A stretch of DNA of 64,000 nt from Kosakonia sp. BYX6 (GCF_038449125.1 NZ_CP151800.1:3506406-3570405); one strand, 5' to 3'. Shown: positions 29,514 to 41,816, counted from the stretch's first letter. Program-made: numbers and translations. The notes: generated from the letters alone by a model not told the origin.

Positions 29514-31388
29514 TTATTGCTGTTGTTCAGCGGTATCGCCCAGTTTGATTTTGGCTTCTTTACGCAGGTTGCTCATCAGCGCTTCGAAGGCGATCTGCGC
29601 GTTATTCTGCGTGATGCCTTGTACCATCGCTTTCTTTTGCGCGTCCGGCATGGTGCCTGGTTTCACTTCATCCAGCGCCATGACCACAACGTTGCCTTGC
29701 TGATCGTTGGCGGTGCCGAAGGACGGTTTGTCTTTCGCTGGCAGTGGCAGATTAAACGCGGCCTGGCTTACCGGATCCTGACCAACACGCGCCAGCGTTT
29801 TGGCTTCGCCGAAGCTCAGACCAGCCGCTTTCAGGGCTTCATCGCCTTTACCTGCTTTCAGCGCGTCCACCAGCTTGTCGGCATCCAGCTTCGCCTGCTG
29901 CTCAGCTTTGTTATGCTTCACAATATCGCTGACCTGCGCTTTCACTTCTTCCAGCGGCTTGATCGCTTCCGCTTTATGCTCGGTAATGCGCAGCACAAAT
30001 GCGCGGTCGCCATCGACAGTGATGATATCGGAGTTGCTACCCGGCGCTCCGTTTTGGCCTACCAGGCCACCGTTGAAAATCGCGTCGCTAACCGGTTTGA
30101 AGTTCAGCTCTGCTGGCAGGTTGTCGTGACCGAACCAGCCCGTTTGCACCGCTTTCACTCCCGCAGCCTGTTCAGCACCGGCCAGAGATTCATTATCGTT
30201 GCTCGCGGCTTCGCTCACTTTCTGTTGCAGCGCGTACCAGGCATCCAGCGCGTTTTCCTGCTTCACTTTCGCGGCAAGTTCATCACGCACTTCGCTCAGC
30301 GGTTTCACCACCGCAGGCTGAACGTCATCCAGGCGGGCAACCAGGTAACCCACAGAAGATTTGATCGCGCCAGAAAGCTGGCCTTTCTCTTTCAGACCGG
30401 CGTTTTTCAGTTCATCCGGCGTGGTAGATTCTTCCAGCCAGCCCATATCGCCGCCGTTACGGGCAGAAATAATGTCAGCGGATTTGGCTTTCGCCACGGT
30501 CGCGAAGTCAGCACCTTTGTTCAGCTCGTCGAGCACGGCTTTCGCTTCATCTTCCGTTTTCGTCTGGATAATGCTGTAGCGGTTACGCTGCGGCTGCGTG
30601 AACTGATCCTGATGCTGATCGTAGTAGGCCTGGATTTGCTCGTCAGTGGCGTTTTCCTGCATCGCTGCCGCATCCAGCTTGATGTAACTTACGCGGAACT
30701 GCTCAGGTGCAATAAAGCGGCTCTTGTTCTGATCGTAATAGCTGGCGATTTCATCGTCGCTGGCGGTTTGTTTAGCTGCCAGGGCGTTAACGTCAATCAC
30801 CGCCTGGCGTACGACGCGTTGCTGAGCGACCAGCGCCGCCAGCTCGTCAGTCTCACCTTTGAGCATAAAATCAGTACCGGCGACGGCATTAATCAGTTGC
30901 TGAGAGGTTAACTGGTTGCGCAGCGCCTGCGCGTATTGATCGGCGTTCATGCCCATCTGATTGACGATGGCGTTGAAGCGGTTGTTATCGAATTTGCCGT
31001 TAGACTGAAAAGCCTGGGTGGAGAAAATGGCTTTCTTCACTTGCTCGTCGCTGATGCCGAGGTCCAGTTTTTTGGCGTATTGATCCAGCAGCGCTTCGTC
31101 AATCATGCGATTGAGCACCTGCTGGCGTACGGATTTCATGTAGTTTTCGTTAGCGGCCAGCTCGGAGAACTGATCTCCCAGTTGCTGCACCATACGGTTG
31201 CGTTCACTGGTCACCGCATTTTCAAACTGGGAACGACCGATTTCCTGGTCATTAACTTTTGCGGCGTAATTATTGTTACCGCCAATCAGGTAGTTACCTA
31301 CGCCAGTCAAAATGAATGACACGATAATCAAACCCAGAATGATCTTGAGCACGACGTGATTTGCCGCCGCGCGTAAATTGTCCATCAT
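29514..31388 (-). CDS. ppiD: Periplasmic folding chaperone PpiD
   Basis: This 624-residue protein is anchored in the inner membrane by a single N-terminal segment (about residues 16-36) and faces the periplasm near the Sec translocon. SurA-like chaperone regions flank one parvulin domain (about 265-357, with QPQRNRYSIIQTK and NGGDMGWLEES). The E. coli parvulin domain is inactive as a prolyl isomerase, and the same is expected here. It follows hupB on the same strand. Confidence 0.96.
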   Translation of the reverse strand: MMDNLRAAANHVVLKIILGLIIVSFILTGVGNYLIGGNNNYAAKVNDQEIGRSQFENAVTSERNRMVQQLGDQFSELAANENYMKSVRQQVLNRMIDEALLDQYAKKLDLGISDEQVKKAIFSTQAFQSNGKFDNNRFNAIVNQMGMNADQYAQALRNQLTSQQLINAVAGTDFMLKGETDELAALVAQQRVVRQAVIDVNALAAKQTASDDEIASYYDQNKSRFIAPEQFRVSYIKLDAAAMQENATDEQIQAYYDQHQDQFTQPQRNRYSIIQTKTEDEAKAVLDELNKGADFATVAKAKSADIISARNGGDMGWLEESTTPDELKNAGLKEKGQLSGAIKSSVGYLVARLDDVQPAVVKPLSEVRDELAAKVKQENALDAWYALQQKVSEAASNDNESLAGAEQAAGVKAVQTGWFGHDNLPAELNFKPVSDAIFNGGLVGQNGAPGSNSDIITVDGDRAFVLRITEHKAEAIKPLEEVKAQVSDIVKHNKAEQQAKLDADKLVDALKAGKGDEALKAAGLSFGEAKTLARVGQDPVSQAAFNLPLPAKDKPSFGTANDQQGNVVVMALDEVKPGTMPDAQKKAMVQGITQNNAQIAFEALMSNLRKEAKIKLGDTAEQQQ

Positions 31389-31533
31389 GGTGTAACAACA
31401 CTCCGCTGTAGGTGACTGTAGATCTCAGGCAGCTCAAGTTGCCCGCTGCGTGTAAGCGCGTATTTTGACAAGAAAACGGGGCAATTGTTAGCCCGCAACG
31501 CGCATTAACTCGCAGAAATTAGCTTTGCACCAA

Positions 31534-31563
31534 TAAAAAAAGGCACATCTCGCGATGCGCCCT
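31534..31563 (-). terminator. Intrinsic terminator of hupB
   Basis: On the minus strand GGGCGCATC, GCGA loop, GATGTGCC, then seven T. Confidence 0.88.
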
Positions 31564-31598
31564 TGTACTTTGCCACCATCCCACTTAAGGGAAAGTAA

Positions 31599-31871
31599 TC
31601 AGTTTACAGCGTCTTTCAGTGCTTTACCTGCGCGGAAGCCAGGCACTTTAGCTGCGGCAATGGTGATTTCTTTACCGGTCTGAGGGTTGCGACCAGTACG
31701 GGCAGCACGCTCTTTAACCGCGAAAGTACCAAAACCTACCAGTGCTACGTCGTCCCCGGATTTCAAAGATTCAGTAACAGAAGCAATTAAAGCATCTAAC
31801 GCACGCCCAGCAGCAGCTTTAGAAATATCAGCACCTGCGGCAATCTTGTCTATCAGTTGAGATTTATTCAC
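31599..31871 (-). CDS. hupB: DNA-binding protein HU-beta
   Basis: HU-beta is a 90-residue histone-like nucleoid protein that forms HU dimers with HupA and bends DNA. It starts [20 protein letters not shown] and carries the arm with the intercalating proline in [10 protein letters not shown]. It lies between lon and ppiD as in E. coli, with a strong terminator downstream. Confidence 0.98.
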   Translation of the reverse strand: MNKSQLIDKIAAGADISKAAAGRALDALIASVTESLKSGDDVALVGFGTFAVKERAARTGRNPQTGKEITIAAAKVPGFRAGKALKDAVN

Positions 31872-32011
31872 TCTTCTCTTCCTCTCTTTATAATTTATAT
31901 CGCACCTAATCCTTCACAGTGCGACCGCGCAGCAGTTATATCAGGCCTGTCATGCCCTTACAACAGCAGTTGATGATGACACACCCAATCAGCAATCTAA
32001 ATTAGCTATAC

Positions 32012-32050
32012 AAAAAAAGACTGGCAAGTACGAAATCACTCACCAGCCTT
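32012..32050 (-). terminator. Intrinsic terminator of lon
   Basis: AAGGCTGG pairs with CCAGTCTT (one mismatch) across a 16-18 base loop, followed by a run of seven T on the minus strand, about 30 bases past the lon stop. Confidence 0.75.
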
Positions 32051-32080
32051 ATATTTATCCAAGCACTTTGCGCGAGGTCA

Positions 32081-34435
32081 CTATTTTGCCGTTGCGACTT
32101 GCATTCCGAACGGCTCATTCTGTAGCGCGAGGCTAAGAACCTCTTCGATACGCTTCACAGGATGGATGTCCAAATCGGCTACAACGTTTTCCGGAATTTC
32201 TTCAAGGTCACGCTTGTTTTCGTAAGGGATCAGTACCGTTTTGATCCCGCCACGATGCGCAGCCAGCAGTTTTTCCTTCAGGCCACCGATCGGCAGCACC
32301 TGGCCACGCAGGGTGATTTCACCCGTCATCGCCACATCTGCACGAACTGGGTTACCGGTCAGGCAAGAAACCAGCGCGGTACACATTGCGATACCAGCGC
32401 TCGGGCCATCTTTCGGCGTCGCGCCTTCCGGCACGTGAACGTGGATATCGCGTTTCTCGTAGAAGTCACCGTTGATACCCAGTTTTTCAGCGCGCGCACG
32501 CACCACCGTTAATGCCGCCTGGATAGACTCTTGCATGACTTCGCCGAGTGAACCGGTGTAAGTCAACTTACCTTTACCTGGCACACAGGCGGTTTCGATG
32601 GTCAGCAGATCACCACCCACTTCCGTCCACGCCAGGCCAGTAACCTGACCCACACGGTTTTCGTCGTCCGCGCGACCATAATCGAAACGCTGAACGCCAA
32701 GGTAGTCGTGCAGGTTATCGCCATTGATCTCAATGTGTTTCAGGGACGGATCCAGCAACAGCTGTTTCACGGCTTTACGGCACAGTTTGGAGATTTCACG
32801 TTCCAGGCCACGCACACCCGCTTCACGGGTGTAATAACGGATGATGCCGACAATCGCGCTGTCATCAACCGTCAATTCACTCGTTTTCAATGCATTACGT
32901 TCAATCTGCTTGGTCAGCAGATGACGTTTAGCGATGTTCAGTTTTTCGTCTTCGGTGTAACCAGAGAGGCGAATCACTTCCATACGATCCAGCAGCGGTG
33001 CCGGGATGTTCATGGAGTTAGAGGTGGCAACGAACATTACGTCGCTGAGGTCATAATCCACTTCCAGATAGTGATCGCTGAAGGCCACGTTCTGCTCTGG
33101 ATCCAGCACTTCCAGCAGCGCTGAAGCCGGATCGCCACGCATGTCAGAAGACATTTTGTCGATTTCATCGAGCAGGAACAGCGGGTTTTTAACGCCCACT
33201 TTTGCCATTTTCTGAATCAGTTTGCCCGGCATAGAACCGATGTAAGTACGACGGTGACCGCGGATTTCCGCTTCGTCGCGCACGCCGCCCAGCGCCATAC
33301 GGATGTATTTACGTCCGGTGGCTTTGGCAATAGACTGACCCAGAGAGGTTTTACCCACCCCCGGCGGCCCAACCAGACACAGAATCGGCCCTTTCAGCTT
33401 GTTCATACGGCTTTGAACCGCAAGATACTCAAGAATGCGGTCTTTGACACGCTCTAAGCCGTAATGGTCGGTATCCAGCACGTCCTGCGCCTGACGCAGA
33501 TCTTTTTTGACCTTGCTGCGCGCGTTCCACGGAACCTGCACCATCCATTCGATATAGCCGCGCACCACGGTTGCTTCCGCAGACATCGGCGACATCATTT
33601 TCAGCTTCTGCAGCTCAGACTCGGCTTTTTCTTTCGCCTCTTTCGGCATTTTCGCCGCGTCAATTTTACGCTTCAGCGCTTCGTTTTCGTCCGGCGCGTC
33701 GTCCATCTCGCCCAGCTCTTTCTGAATAGCTTTCATTTGCTCATTCAGGTAGTACTCGCGCTGGGATTTCTCCATCTGCTTTTTCACGCGGTTGCGAATG
33801 CGTTTCTCAACCTGCAGCAGATCGATTTCAGACTCCATCATCGCCATCAGATATTCCAGACGTTCGTTAACGTCGGACATCTCCAGCACGGACTGCTTAT
33901 CAGCCAATTTCAGCGGCATATGCGCAGCGATGGTATCGGCCAGACGTGCAGGATCGTCGATGCTGTTCAGCGACGTCAGCACTTCCGGCGGGATTTTTTT
34001 GTTGAGCTTGATGTAGCCTTCAAACTGGCTGATAGCGGTGCGAACCAGCACTTCCTGCTCGCGCTCGTCAATCGCTGGCGAGTCGAGATATTCCGCTTTC
34101 GCGGAGAAGTGTTCGCCATTATCGGCAAGGGTAGTGATGCGCGCGCGCTGAAGCCCCTCGACCAGCACTTTTACAGTGCCATCAGGCAGTTTCAACATTT
34201 GCAAAATAGACGCCACGGTCCCGACGGTGAAAAGATCGTTTACACCCGGCTCATCCGTTGACGCTTCTTTCTGCGCAACCAACATGATTTTTTTATCATG
34301 GTCCATGGCCGCTTCCAGACAACGGATCGATTTTTCCCGTCCCACAAATAACGGAATGACCATGTGCGGATAAACCACCACATCGCGCAATGGCAATACG
34401 GGGATTTCAATGCGTTCAGAACGCTCAGGATTCAT
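32081..34435 (-). CDS. lon: ATP-dependent protease Lon
   Basis: Lon degrades misfolded and regulatory proteins (for example SulA and RcsA in E. coli) as a hexamer. It has 784 residues, the E. coli length. Parts in order: N-terminal substrate domain with [17 protein letters not shown] at the start, a coiled-coil region (about 240-300), the AAA+ module with Walker [10 protein letters not shown] near 356, and the protease with the Ser-Lys dyad (serine in [11 protein letters not shown], lysine in [12 protein letters not shown]). The ATG at 34435 follows GAGAGAGCTCT as in E. coli, and longer open frame upstream is untranslated. A sigma-32 promoter is present. Confidence 0.98.
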   Translation of the reverse strand: MNPERSERIEIPVLPLRDVVVYPHMVIPLFVGREKSIRCLEAAMDHDKKIMLVAQKEASTDEPGVNDLFTVGTVASILQMLKLPDGTVKVLVEGLQRARITTLADNGEHFSAKAEYLDSPAIDEREQEVLVRTAISQFEGYIKLNKKIPPEVLTSLNSIDDPARLADTIAAHMPLKLADKQSVLEMSDVNERLEYLMAMMESEIDLLQVEKRIRNRVKKQMEKSQREYYLNEQMKAIQKELGEMDDAPDENEALKRKIDAAKMPKEAKEKAESELQKLKMMSPMSAEATVVRGYIEWMVQVPWNARSKVKKDLRQAQDVLDTDHYGLERVKDRILEYLAVQSRMNKLKGPILCLVGPPGVGKTSLGQSIAKATGRKYIRMALGGVRDEAEIRGHRRTYIGSMPGKLIQKMAKVGVKNPLFLLDEIDKMSSDMRGDPASALLEVLDPEQNVAFSDHYLEVDYDLSDVMFVATSNSMNIPAPLLDRMEVIRLSGYTEDEKLNIAKRHLLTKQIERNALKTSELTVDDSAIVGIIRYYTREAGVRGLEREISKLCRKAVKQLLLDPSLKHIEINGDNLHDYLGVQRFDYGRADDENRVGQVTGLAWTEVGGDLLTIETACVPGKGKLTYTGSLGEVMQESIQAALTVVRARAEKLGINGDFYEKRDIHVHVPEGATPKDGPSAGIAMCTALVSCLTGNPVRADVAMTGEITLRGQVLPIGGLKEKLLAAHRGGIKTVLIPYENKRDLEEIPENVVADLDIHPVKRIEEVLSLALQNEPFGMQVATAK

Positions 34436-34517
34436 AGAGCTCTCTCTTAGTTTAAAGTCCGCCAGGTAATCAAGGTGACGTGACTGTGCAACACGCACCA
34501 TTAACATGTAATGCAGT

Positions 34518-34546
34518 ATATGGGGATGTTTCCCACACATTCAACG
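34518..34546 (-). promoter_or_regulatory. Sigma-32 heat-shock promoter of lon
   Basis: On the minus strand GTTGAA (34545-34540), 14 bases, and CCCCATAT (34525-34518) match the RpoH consensus CTTGAA/CCCCATNT and closely resemble the known E. coli lon promoter. Confidence 0.85.
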
Positions 34547-34560
34547 GCGGGAATACGGAA

Positions 34561-34592
34561 AAATAAAAGGGGAGATAAAATCCCCCCTTTTT
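34561..34592 (-). terminator. Intrinsic terminator of clpX
   Basis: AAAAAGGGGGGA, short A/T loop, TCCCCTTTTATTT on the minus strand. It lies between clpX and the lon promoter. Confidence 0.8.
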
Positions 34593-34619
34593 GATTAACT
34601 GACTGTATGAATTGATGAA

Positions 34620-35894
34620 TTATTCGCCAGATGCCTGCTGCGCTTCCGGTTTGCCATAAATCAGTAGCGGTTTGGTTTGGCCGGCAATGACCGACTCATC
34701 AATCACTACTTTTTCGACATCTTCCAGGGACGGCAGGTCATACATGGTATCGAGCAGAGCGGCTTCTACGATAGAACGCAGGCCACGCGCGCCGGTTTTG
34801 CGCGCCATCGCTTTTTTGGCGATAGCATCCAGTGCTTCGTCGCGGAACTCCAGATCCACACCTTCCAGATTGAACAGCGCCTGATACTGCTTGGTGAGCG
34901 CGTTTTTCGGCTCTTTCAGGATCTGAATCAGCGCTTCTTCGCTCAGTTCGCTCAGCGTCGCCACGACCGGCAGACGACCGATGAACTCAGGAATCAAACC
35001 GAATTTGATCAAATCTTCCGGTTCAACCTGGGCCAGCAGCTCGCCTTCGTTGGCTTTTTCAGATTTCCCTTTCACCGTTGCGCCAAAACCAATGCCGGAG
35101 CCAGTTTCAACACGATGAGAGATCACTTTATCGAGGCCTGCGAACGCACCACCACAGATAAACAGGATTTTGGAGGTATCAACCTGCAAGAACTCCTGCT
35201 GCGGGTGCTTACGACCCCCCTGCGGCGGAACGGCAGCCACGGTGCCTTCAATCAATTTCAACAGTGCCTGCTGTACACCTTCGCCGGAAACATCGCGGGT
35301 GATCGACGGGTTGTCAGACTTACGGGAAATCTTGTCGATTTCATCGATGTAGACAATCCCGCGCTGCGCTTTCTGCACGTCGTAGTCACACTTCTGCAGC
35401 AATTTCTGAATGATGTTTTCCACATCTTCACCCACGTAACCCGCTTCGGTCAGCGTGGTAGCATCAGCCATGGTGAACGGAACATCAAGCAGGCGCGCTA
35501 GCGTTTCAGCAAGCAGCGTTTTACCGGAACCGGTCGGCCCGATCAGCAGAATGTTACTTTTGCCCAGTTCGACGCCATTGCTGGTATCGCCGTTGCGCAG
35601 GCGTTTATAGTGGTTATAAACCGCCACTGCCAGCACTTTTTTCGCCTGTTCCTGGCCGATGACATAGTCATCGAGATGGTGGCGGATTTCATGCGGGGTC
35701 GGCAGCGCGCTGCGCTCGCGATGCGGCGCAACTTCTTTAATCTCTTCGCGAATAATGTCGTTACACAGATCCACACATTCGTCGCAGATATACACGGACG
35801 GCCCGGCAATCAGCTTACGCACTTCATGCTGGCTTTTGCCGCAAAAAGAGCAGTACAACAGTTTGCCCGAACCATCTTTGCGTTTATCTGTCAT
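34620..35894 (-). CDS. clpX: ClpXP unfoldase ClpX
   Basis: ClpX is the AAA+ hexamer that unfolds substrates and feeds them to ClpP. It is 424 residues, as in E. coli. The N-terminal zinc-binding domain has four cysteines (YCSFCGKSQ and CDECVDLC). Walker A GPTGSGKT, Walker [10 protein letters not shown] and pore loop GYVGEDV follow. The IGF loop that docks on ClpP is [10 protein letters not shown]. It is downstream of clpP on the same strand with a 129-base gap. Confidence 0.98.
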   Translation of the reverse strand: MTDKRKDGSGKLLYCSFCGKSQHEVRKLIAGPSVYICDECVDLCNDIIREEIKEVAPHRERSALPTPHEIRHHLDDYVIGQEQAKKVLAVAVYNHYKRLRNGDTSNGVELGKSNILLIGPTGSGKTLLAETLARLLDVPFTMADATTLTEAGYVGEDVENIIQKLLQKCDYDVQKAQRGIVYIDEIDKISRKSDNPSITRDVSGEGVQQALLKLIEGTVAAVPPQGGRKHPQQEFLQVDTSKILFICGGAFAGLDKVISHRVETGSGIGFGATVKGKSEKANEGELLAQVEPEDLIKFGLIPEFIGRLPVVATLSELSEEALIQILKEPKNALTKQYQALFNLEGVDLEFRDEALDAIAKKAMARKTGARGLRSIVEAALLDTMYDLPSLEDVEKVVIDESVIAGQTKPLLIYGKPEAQQASGE

Positions 35895-36023
35895 GAGTAA
35901 AACCTCTTATCTGTTCTTTGTGCCGCACATGACGACGCAAATGCCATTCCAGGCGCAAAACCTTACTCAAGCATCACGCCACTTGCACTAACTGAATAGT
36001 ATAGCGGCACATGCTGATGAGCA

Positions 36024-36647
36024 TTAGTTACGATGGGTTAAAATTGAATCAACCAGCCCGTACTCTACCGCTTCTTGCGCGGCAAGGAAGCGGTCACGTT
36101 CTGTATCGCGTTCAATTTGCTCCAATGATTGACCTGTGTGATGCGCCATAAGTTCATTCATGCGCCCTTTCACTTTCAGGATTTCACGCGCGTGGATTTC
36201 AATATCCGTCGCCTGGCCCTGATAGCCGCCCAGCGGTTGATGGATCATCACACGTGAGTTCGGCAGGCAGAAGCGCTTGCCTTTCGCGCCAGCCGTCAGC
36301 AGGAAAGCGCCCATTGACGCGGCCTGCCCCATACAAATGGTGCTGACGTCCGGTTTAATAAATTGCATGGTGTCATAGATTGACATTCCGGCGGTAATTA
36401 CGCCACCCGGAGAGTTAATGTACAGATAGATGTCTTTTTCCGGGTTTTCCGCTTCGAGAAACAGCATTTGCGCCACAATCAGGTTCGCCATGTGGTCTTC
36501 AACCTGACCGGTCAGAAAAATTACGCGTTCCTTGAGAAGACGGGAGTAGATATCGAAAGAGCGCTCACCACGTGAGGTCTGTTCAATAACCATTGGCACC
36601 AGAGCCATATGGGGTGCAAAGTTGTCTCGTTCGCCGCTGTATGACAT
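36024..36647 (-). CDS. clpP: ClpXP serine protease subunit ClpP
   Basis: ClpP is the tetradecameric peptidase, 207 residues with a 14-residue propeptide (cleavage before ALVPMVIEQ). The catalytic serine is in GQAASMGAF (Ser111), the histidine in MIHQPLGG (His136) and the aspartate in RDTERDRF (Asp185, by alignment with E. coli). It partners with ClpX, encoded next. A sigma-32-like promoter is upstream. Confidence 0.98.
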   Translation of the reverse strand: MSYSGERDNFAPHMALVPMVIEQTSRGERSFDIYSRLLKERVIFLTGQVEDHMANLIVAQMLFLEAENPEKDIYLYINSPGGVITAGMSIYDTMQFIKPDVSTICMGQAASMGAFLLTAGAKGKRFCLPNSRVMIHQPLGGYQGQATDIEIHAREILKVKGRMNELMAHHTGQSLEQIERDTERDRFLAAQEAVEYGLVDSILTHRN

Positions 36648-36770
36648 TTCCGTCTCCTGGATATAAAAATAAACAAACCTGCTGTACTGATTGTACTTGA
36701 GTGATGGAGGTCTGACTATGACCCCTCACGGACGGATTATCAGCCAGAGTCTTTACTGTCACTAATCCCT

Positions 36771-36799
36771 TAGTGGGGATAACATTGTCTAATTTCAAG
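36771..36799 (-). promoter_or_regulatory. Sigma-32-like promoter of clpP
   Basis: CTTGAA (36799-36794), 15 bases, CCCCACTA (36778-36771) on the minus strand fits the RpoH consensus except in the last part of the -10 element. The distance to the clpP ATG is about 120 bases. Confidence 0.75.
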
Positions 36800-36871
36800 C
36801 ATAACAATCTTTTGCTGTTACGCTAACACTGAAACACGCTTTTAGCACAGATCTGATAACGTTCATGCGAT

Positions 36872-36907
36872 AAAAAAAGCCCGCCACCAGCAAGCAGGTG
36901 ACGGGCT
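36872..36907 (-). terminator. Intrinsic terminator of tig
   Basis: A long stem AGCCCGTCACCTG / AGCAAG loop / GGTGGCGGGCT, then seven T on the minus strand. Confidence 0.9.
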
Positions 36908-36935
36908 TATTACTTTTGGCTATCGCAGAAGTCGA

Positions 36936-38509
<1,574 letters not shown>

Positions 38510-38531
38510 AAAACGGCCCGTAGGCCGTTTT
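38510..38531 (-). terminator. Intrinsic terminator after bolA
   Basis: AAAACGGCC, loop of four bases, GGCCGTTTT with a short T-rich tail on the minus strand, about 55 bases after the bolA stop. Confidence 0.75.
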
Positions 38532-38586
38532 CACATAAACTGCATGCAACATACTGGAAAAGTTCAGGCGGTTGCAACCTGGTTTT

Positions 38587-38904
38587 CTACGCGATGGTTC
38601 CCGCACCGCGGCATGCTGGCGAGGTCAAAAGGGTATCCTGTAACCCTTCCCACTCTTTGAGTGTGTAAGTATGCAGAGCAAGTGCATGAATTGTCGTGGA
38701 CAGTTCGTCTGTCAACGTACCGTAAATCATGCGATGGCGATTAAGAAAACGTTCTCCGGTAAAGCGATCGCTTACCAGTACTACTTTGAAATGACTCTCT
38801 GAACCCGCCGGGACATTGTGACGATAACTTTCATCCACAACTTCGAGGAAAATGGGTTCAAACGCCGCCTTCAGTTTTGTTTCTATCTGTTCACGCATCA
38901 TCAT
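38587..38904 (-). CDS. bolA: BolA, stress-response and [2Fe-2S] partner protein
   Basis: This 105-residue protein is almost identical in length and sequence to E. coli BolA (class II KH-like fold; conserved [24 protein letters not shown], and histidines including the C-terminal HALALHTY). It acts with monothiol glutaredoxin in iron-sulfur handling and affects cell shape under stress. GGAGGAG precedes three tandem ATG codons, and the first (38904) has the right spacing. A gearbox-type -10 lies upstream. Confidence 0.96.
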   Translation of the reverse strand: MMMREQIETKLKAAFEPIFLEVVDESYRHNVPAGSESHFKVVLVSDRFTGERFLNRHRMIYGTLTDELSTTIHALALHTYTLKEWEGLQDTLLTSPACRGAGTIA

Positions 38905-38950
38905 GATATTACTCCTCCGACAACGCTGAGATGCCAGCCATCTCTTTAAA

Positions 38951-38959
38951 TGTTAGCCG
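38951..38959 (-). promoter_or_regulatory. Gearbox-like -10 element of bolA
   Basis: CGGCTAACA on the minus strand matches the E. coli bolA1p gearbox -10 (CGGCTAGTA) at seven of nine bases and is about 47 bases upstream of the start, fitting RpoS/growth-rate control. The rest of 38960-39206 up to yajG shows no gene. Confidence 0.6.
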
Positions 38960-39206
38960 CTTTTACCGTCTCTATAACAATAAAACAACAAAAAATTGGC
39001 ATTCGTCTTATTTTCTCGCTCAACGGGATGAACTCTACTGAAAGGGTCGCGATTTTTGCCGGTCAGGCGTGATGAAGATGTTTTTCGCGCTGAAAAAAAG
39101 CACAAGACGATGAATTTACATGCGTTGAGGACTTCCCCTTAACGGCGGCAATGTTATGATGGCGACAATTTTCCCCCAGAAGCTTAGATCCCTTGAGAGC
39201 CTGAAC

Positions 39207-39785
39207 ATGTTTAAGAAACTTCTCTTTCCGTTGGTCGCTTTATTTATGCTGGCTGGCTGTGCGACCCCGCCAACCACCCTTGAAGTCACACCGAAAATTA
39301 CCCTCCCGCAGCAAGATCCAAGCCTGATGGGCGTGACCGTGAGCATCAACGGTGCCGATCAACGTCCGGATCAAGCGCTGGCGAAAGTGACCCGCGATAA
39401 CCAGTTGGTCACGTTAACCGCATCCCGTGACCTGCGTTTCCTGTTGCAGGAAGTGCTGGAGAAACAGATGACCGCGCGCGGTTATATGATCGGGCCAAAC
39501 GGCGCGGTAAACCTGCAAATTATTGTTAACCAGCTGTATGCGGATGTTTCCCAGGGCAATGTGCGTTACAACATCGCCACCAAAGCGGATATCGCCATCA
39601 TTGCGACCGCAGGTAATGGCAATAAGATGACGAAAAACTACCGTGCCAGCTACAACGTTGAAGGCGCTTTCCAGGCGTCCAACGACAAGATCGCCAACGC
39701 GGTCAACAGCGTGCTGACCGACACTATCGCGGATATGTCGCAAGACACCAGCATCCACGACTTCATCAAGCAAAACGCCCGCTAA
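39207..39785 (+). CDS. yajG: Outer-membrane lipoprotein YajG
   Basis: This 192-residue lipoprotein has signal peptide MFKKLLFPLVALFMLAGC, lipidation at C18 and alanine at +2, so it is likely sorted to the outer membrane. The YajG family domain follows (about 35-185). The function is unknown. The start at 39207 has GAGAG upstream and fits the E. coli length, and the longer frame from 39156 would spoil the signal peptide. It is upstream of ampG, as in E. coli. Confidence 0.94.
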   Translation: MFKKLLFPLVALFMLAGCATPPTTLEVTPKITLPQQDPSLMGVTVSINGADQRPDQALAKVTRDNQLVTLTASRDLRFLLQEVLEKQMTARGYMIGPNGAVNLQIIVNQLYADVSQGNVRYNIATKADIAIIATAGNGNKMTKNYRASYNVEGAFQASNDKIANAVNSVLTDTIADMSQDTSIHDFIKQNAR

Positions 39786-39793
39786 TTGCTGCA

Positions 39794-39816
39794 CTGGCCC
39801 GGTTCTACCGGGCCAG
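39794..39816 (+). terminator. Stem-loop between yajG and ampG
   Basis: CTGGCCCGGT, loop TCT, ACCGGGCCAG is a perfect 10-bp stem ending 10 bases before the ampG ATG, with only TTGTT after it. It may act as an attenuator or mRNA-stability element. Confidence 0.55.
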
Positions 39817-39826
39817 TTGTTAACTC

Positions 39827-41302
39827 ATGTCCAATCATTACTTACGTATTTTCACGCAACCTAAATCAGCCATTTTGCTGATGCTCGGTTTCGCCTCCGG
39901 CTTACCTCTTGCGCTGACCAGCGGCACACTTCAGGCATGGATCACCGTTGCCGATATCGACGTCAAAACCATTGGTTTTTTCTCGCTGGTTGGTCAGGCT
40001 TACGTTTTTAAATTCCTGTGGTCTCCGGCCATGGATCGCTATACGCCCTCTTTTTTAGGGCGTCGCCGCGGCTGGCTGCTGTTAACGCAAGTGTGTCTGC
40101 TGGTGGCAATTGCCGGGATGGGTTTTCTCGAACCGGCGAGCGATCTGCGCTGGATGGCGGCACTGGCGGTGGTGATCGCTTTCTGCTCGGCGTCGCAGGA
40201 TATTGTGTTTGATGCCTGGAAAACGGATGTCCTGAGTGCGGAAGAGCGCGGCGCTGGCGCGGCAATCAGCGTGCTAGGTTACCGTATCGGCATGCTGATT
40301 TCCGGTGGTCTGGCGCTGTGGCTAGCGGATCGTTGGCTCGGCTGGCAAGGGATGTACTGGCTGATGGCCGCATTGATGATCCCTTGCATTATCGCCACGC
40401 TGCGCGCGCCGGAGCCAGCCGATACGATTCCTGCGCCAAAATCTCTGGAAGAAGCCGTTGTCGCGCCATTGCGTGATTTCTTCGGGCGCAACAACGCCTG
40501 GCTTATTCTGCTGCTGATTGTCCTTTATAAGCTCGGCGATGCGTTTGCCATGAGCCTGACCACGCTCTTTTTGATTCGCGGCGTCGGGTTTGATCCTGGC
40601 GATGTCGGCATGGTGAATAAAAGCCTCGGCCTTGTGGCGACGATTATCGGCGCGCTGTGGGGCGGCGTTTTAATGCAGCGGTTAACGCTTTTTCGCGCGC
40701 TGCTGATTTTTGGTGTTTTGCAGGCAGTCTCGAATGCCGGTTACTGGCTGTTGTCGGTGACGGAAAAAGATATCATCACCATGGGCGCGGCGGTCTTCTT
40801 TGAGAATCTCTGCGGCGGCATGGGCACGGCGGCATTTGTTGCGTTGCTGATGACGCTCTGTAACAAGTCCTTTTCTGCCACGCAGTTCGCGTTGCTCTCC
40901 GCCCTCTCTGCGGTCGGGCGCGTCTATGTTGGCCCGCTGGCGGGTTGGTTCGTTGCCAATTACGACTGGCCGACCTTCTATCTGTTCTCCATCTTCGCCG
41001 CCATTCCGGGTTTGCTGTTGCTGCTGCTTTGCAAGCAGACGCTGGAGTTTACGCAGCGTACCGAGCGTTTTATGCCGCGCACAGAGTTTACAGGCGTGTA
41101 CCGACAAGCGATGCGTGTTCTCGGCGCGGGTGCGTTTTTGCTGGCAGCCGGTCTGCTGGTGCTGCTCAGTAACGCTCTCGGTCTGACGCAGTGGTCTGTT
41201 GACGGACATTTGATGGAATGGGGGGCGTTGCTGGCGATAATGGGTATTGTTTTCGGGGGGTTACTGGATCTGCTGGCCCTGCGCAAGACCCAGTTGTTGT
41301 GA
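39827..41302 (+). CDS. ampG: Muropeptide permease AmpG
   Basis: AmpG is an MFS permease (491 residues, E. coli 491) that imports GlcNAc-anhydro-MurNAc peptides for cell-wall recycling and thereby feeds the AmpC induction pathway. Twelve or more hydrophobic segments are present. Conserved stretches include LGFASGLPLALTSGTLQAW, KFLWSPAMDRYTP and FCSASQDIVFDAWKTD. The last 90 residues diverge more than the rest. No strong ribosome binding site is visible because a stem-loop occupies the place. Coupling to yajG may matter. Confidence 0.95.
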   Translation: MSNHYLRIFTQPKSAILLMLGFASGLPLALTSGTLQAWITVADIDVKTIGFFSLVGQAYVFKFLWSPAMDRYTPSFLGRRRGWLLLTQVCLLVAIAGMGFLEPASDLRWMAALAVVIAFCSASQDIVFDAWKTDVLSAEERGAGAAISVLGYRIGMLISGGLALWLADRWLGWQGMYWLMAALMIPCIIATLRAPEPADTIPAPKSLEEAVVAPLRDFFGRNNAWLILLLIVLYKLGDAFAMSLTTLFLIRGVGFDPGDVGMVNKSLGLVATIIGALWGGVLMQRLTLFRALLIFGVLQAVSNAGYWLLSVTEKDIITMGAAVFFENLCGGMGTAAFVALLMTLCNKSFSATQFALLSALSAVGRVYVGPLAGWFVANYDWPTFYLFSIFAAIPGLLLLLLCKQTLEFTQRTERFMPRTEFTGVYRQAMRVLGAGAFLLAAGLLVLLSNALGLTQWSVDGHLMEWGALLAIMGIVFGGLLDLLALRKTQLL

Positions 41303-41816
41303 TGAGACGTGCCTGCGGGCGCGTTTCTCATTCGATTAAAGAGTGAGCGATATATTTTCTTACAGTGAAAAATATATTTGCTTTTTATTTTCCTTTTAAA
41401 ATCAATAGGGAAAAATAAATACCCGTAAAAACAATTTACTGTCGTTATTATTCTGCTCATTAAACCAACACAAATTACATTTGTGTCAATCGGCGAATTA
41501 ACGGGACAAATAAAAATTATTAATTAATTTGTGCCTTATAAATTTAAGGCTACGCTTTAACAATTCAGCACTGTTATTAATTGTTGGGTTTCGAGTAGGT
41601 TCCAATAATGTTCGATAGTTGCTGGATATTTGTTAATTAAATGTTTATTTAATTGATTGGTTATACCAATTCACCCTCAAGGCTGATTGTAATGTCATTT
41701 TTTCGTTATAATCACCCTCTCTGGCTGTGCGAATGCCCGATTTTACAGATTGTTGCATTCTGTGTGACATATACGGCAGAACCCAGTAACACCTTACTGA
41801 CACAGAGCCAATCATG
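41303..41816. other. AT-rich intergenic region between ampG and cyo
   Basis: No supported gene lies in this long gap. An inverted repeat ATGAGACG/CGTTTCTCAT spans the ampG stop (about 41302-41332). The remainder is AT-rich with several TTAAT runs, likely a regulatory region for the cyo operon (ArcA, Fnr and Fur act there in E. coli). Individual sites could not be called. Confidence 0.5.

Noticed and set aside
33464-34261. A 265-codon frame antisense to lon
   Set aside because: Lies wholly within lon, with Phe/His/Leu-rich shadow composition and no start signal.
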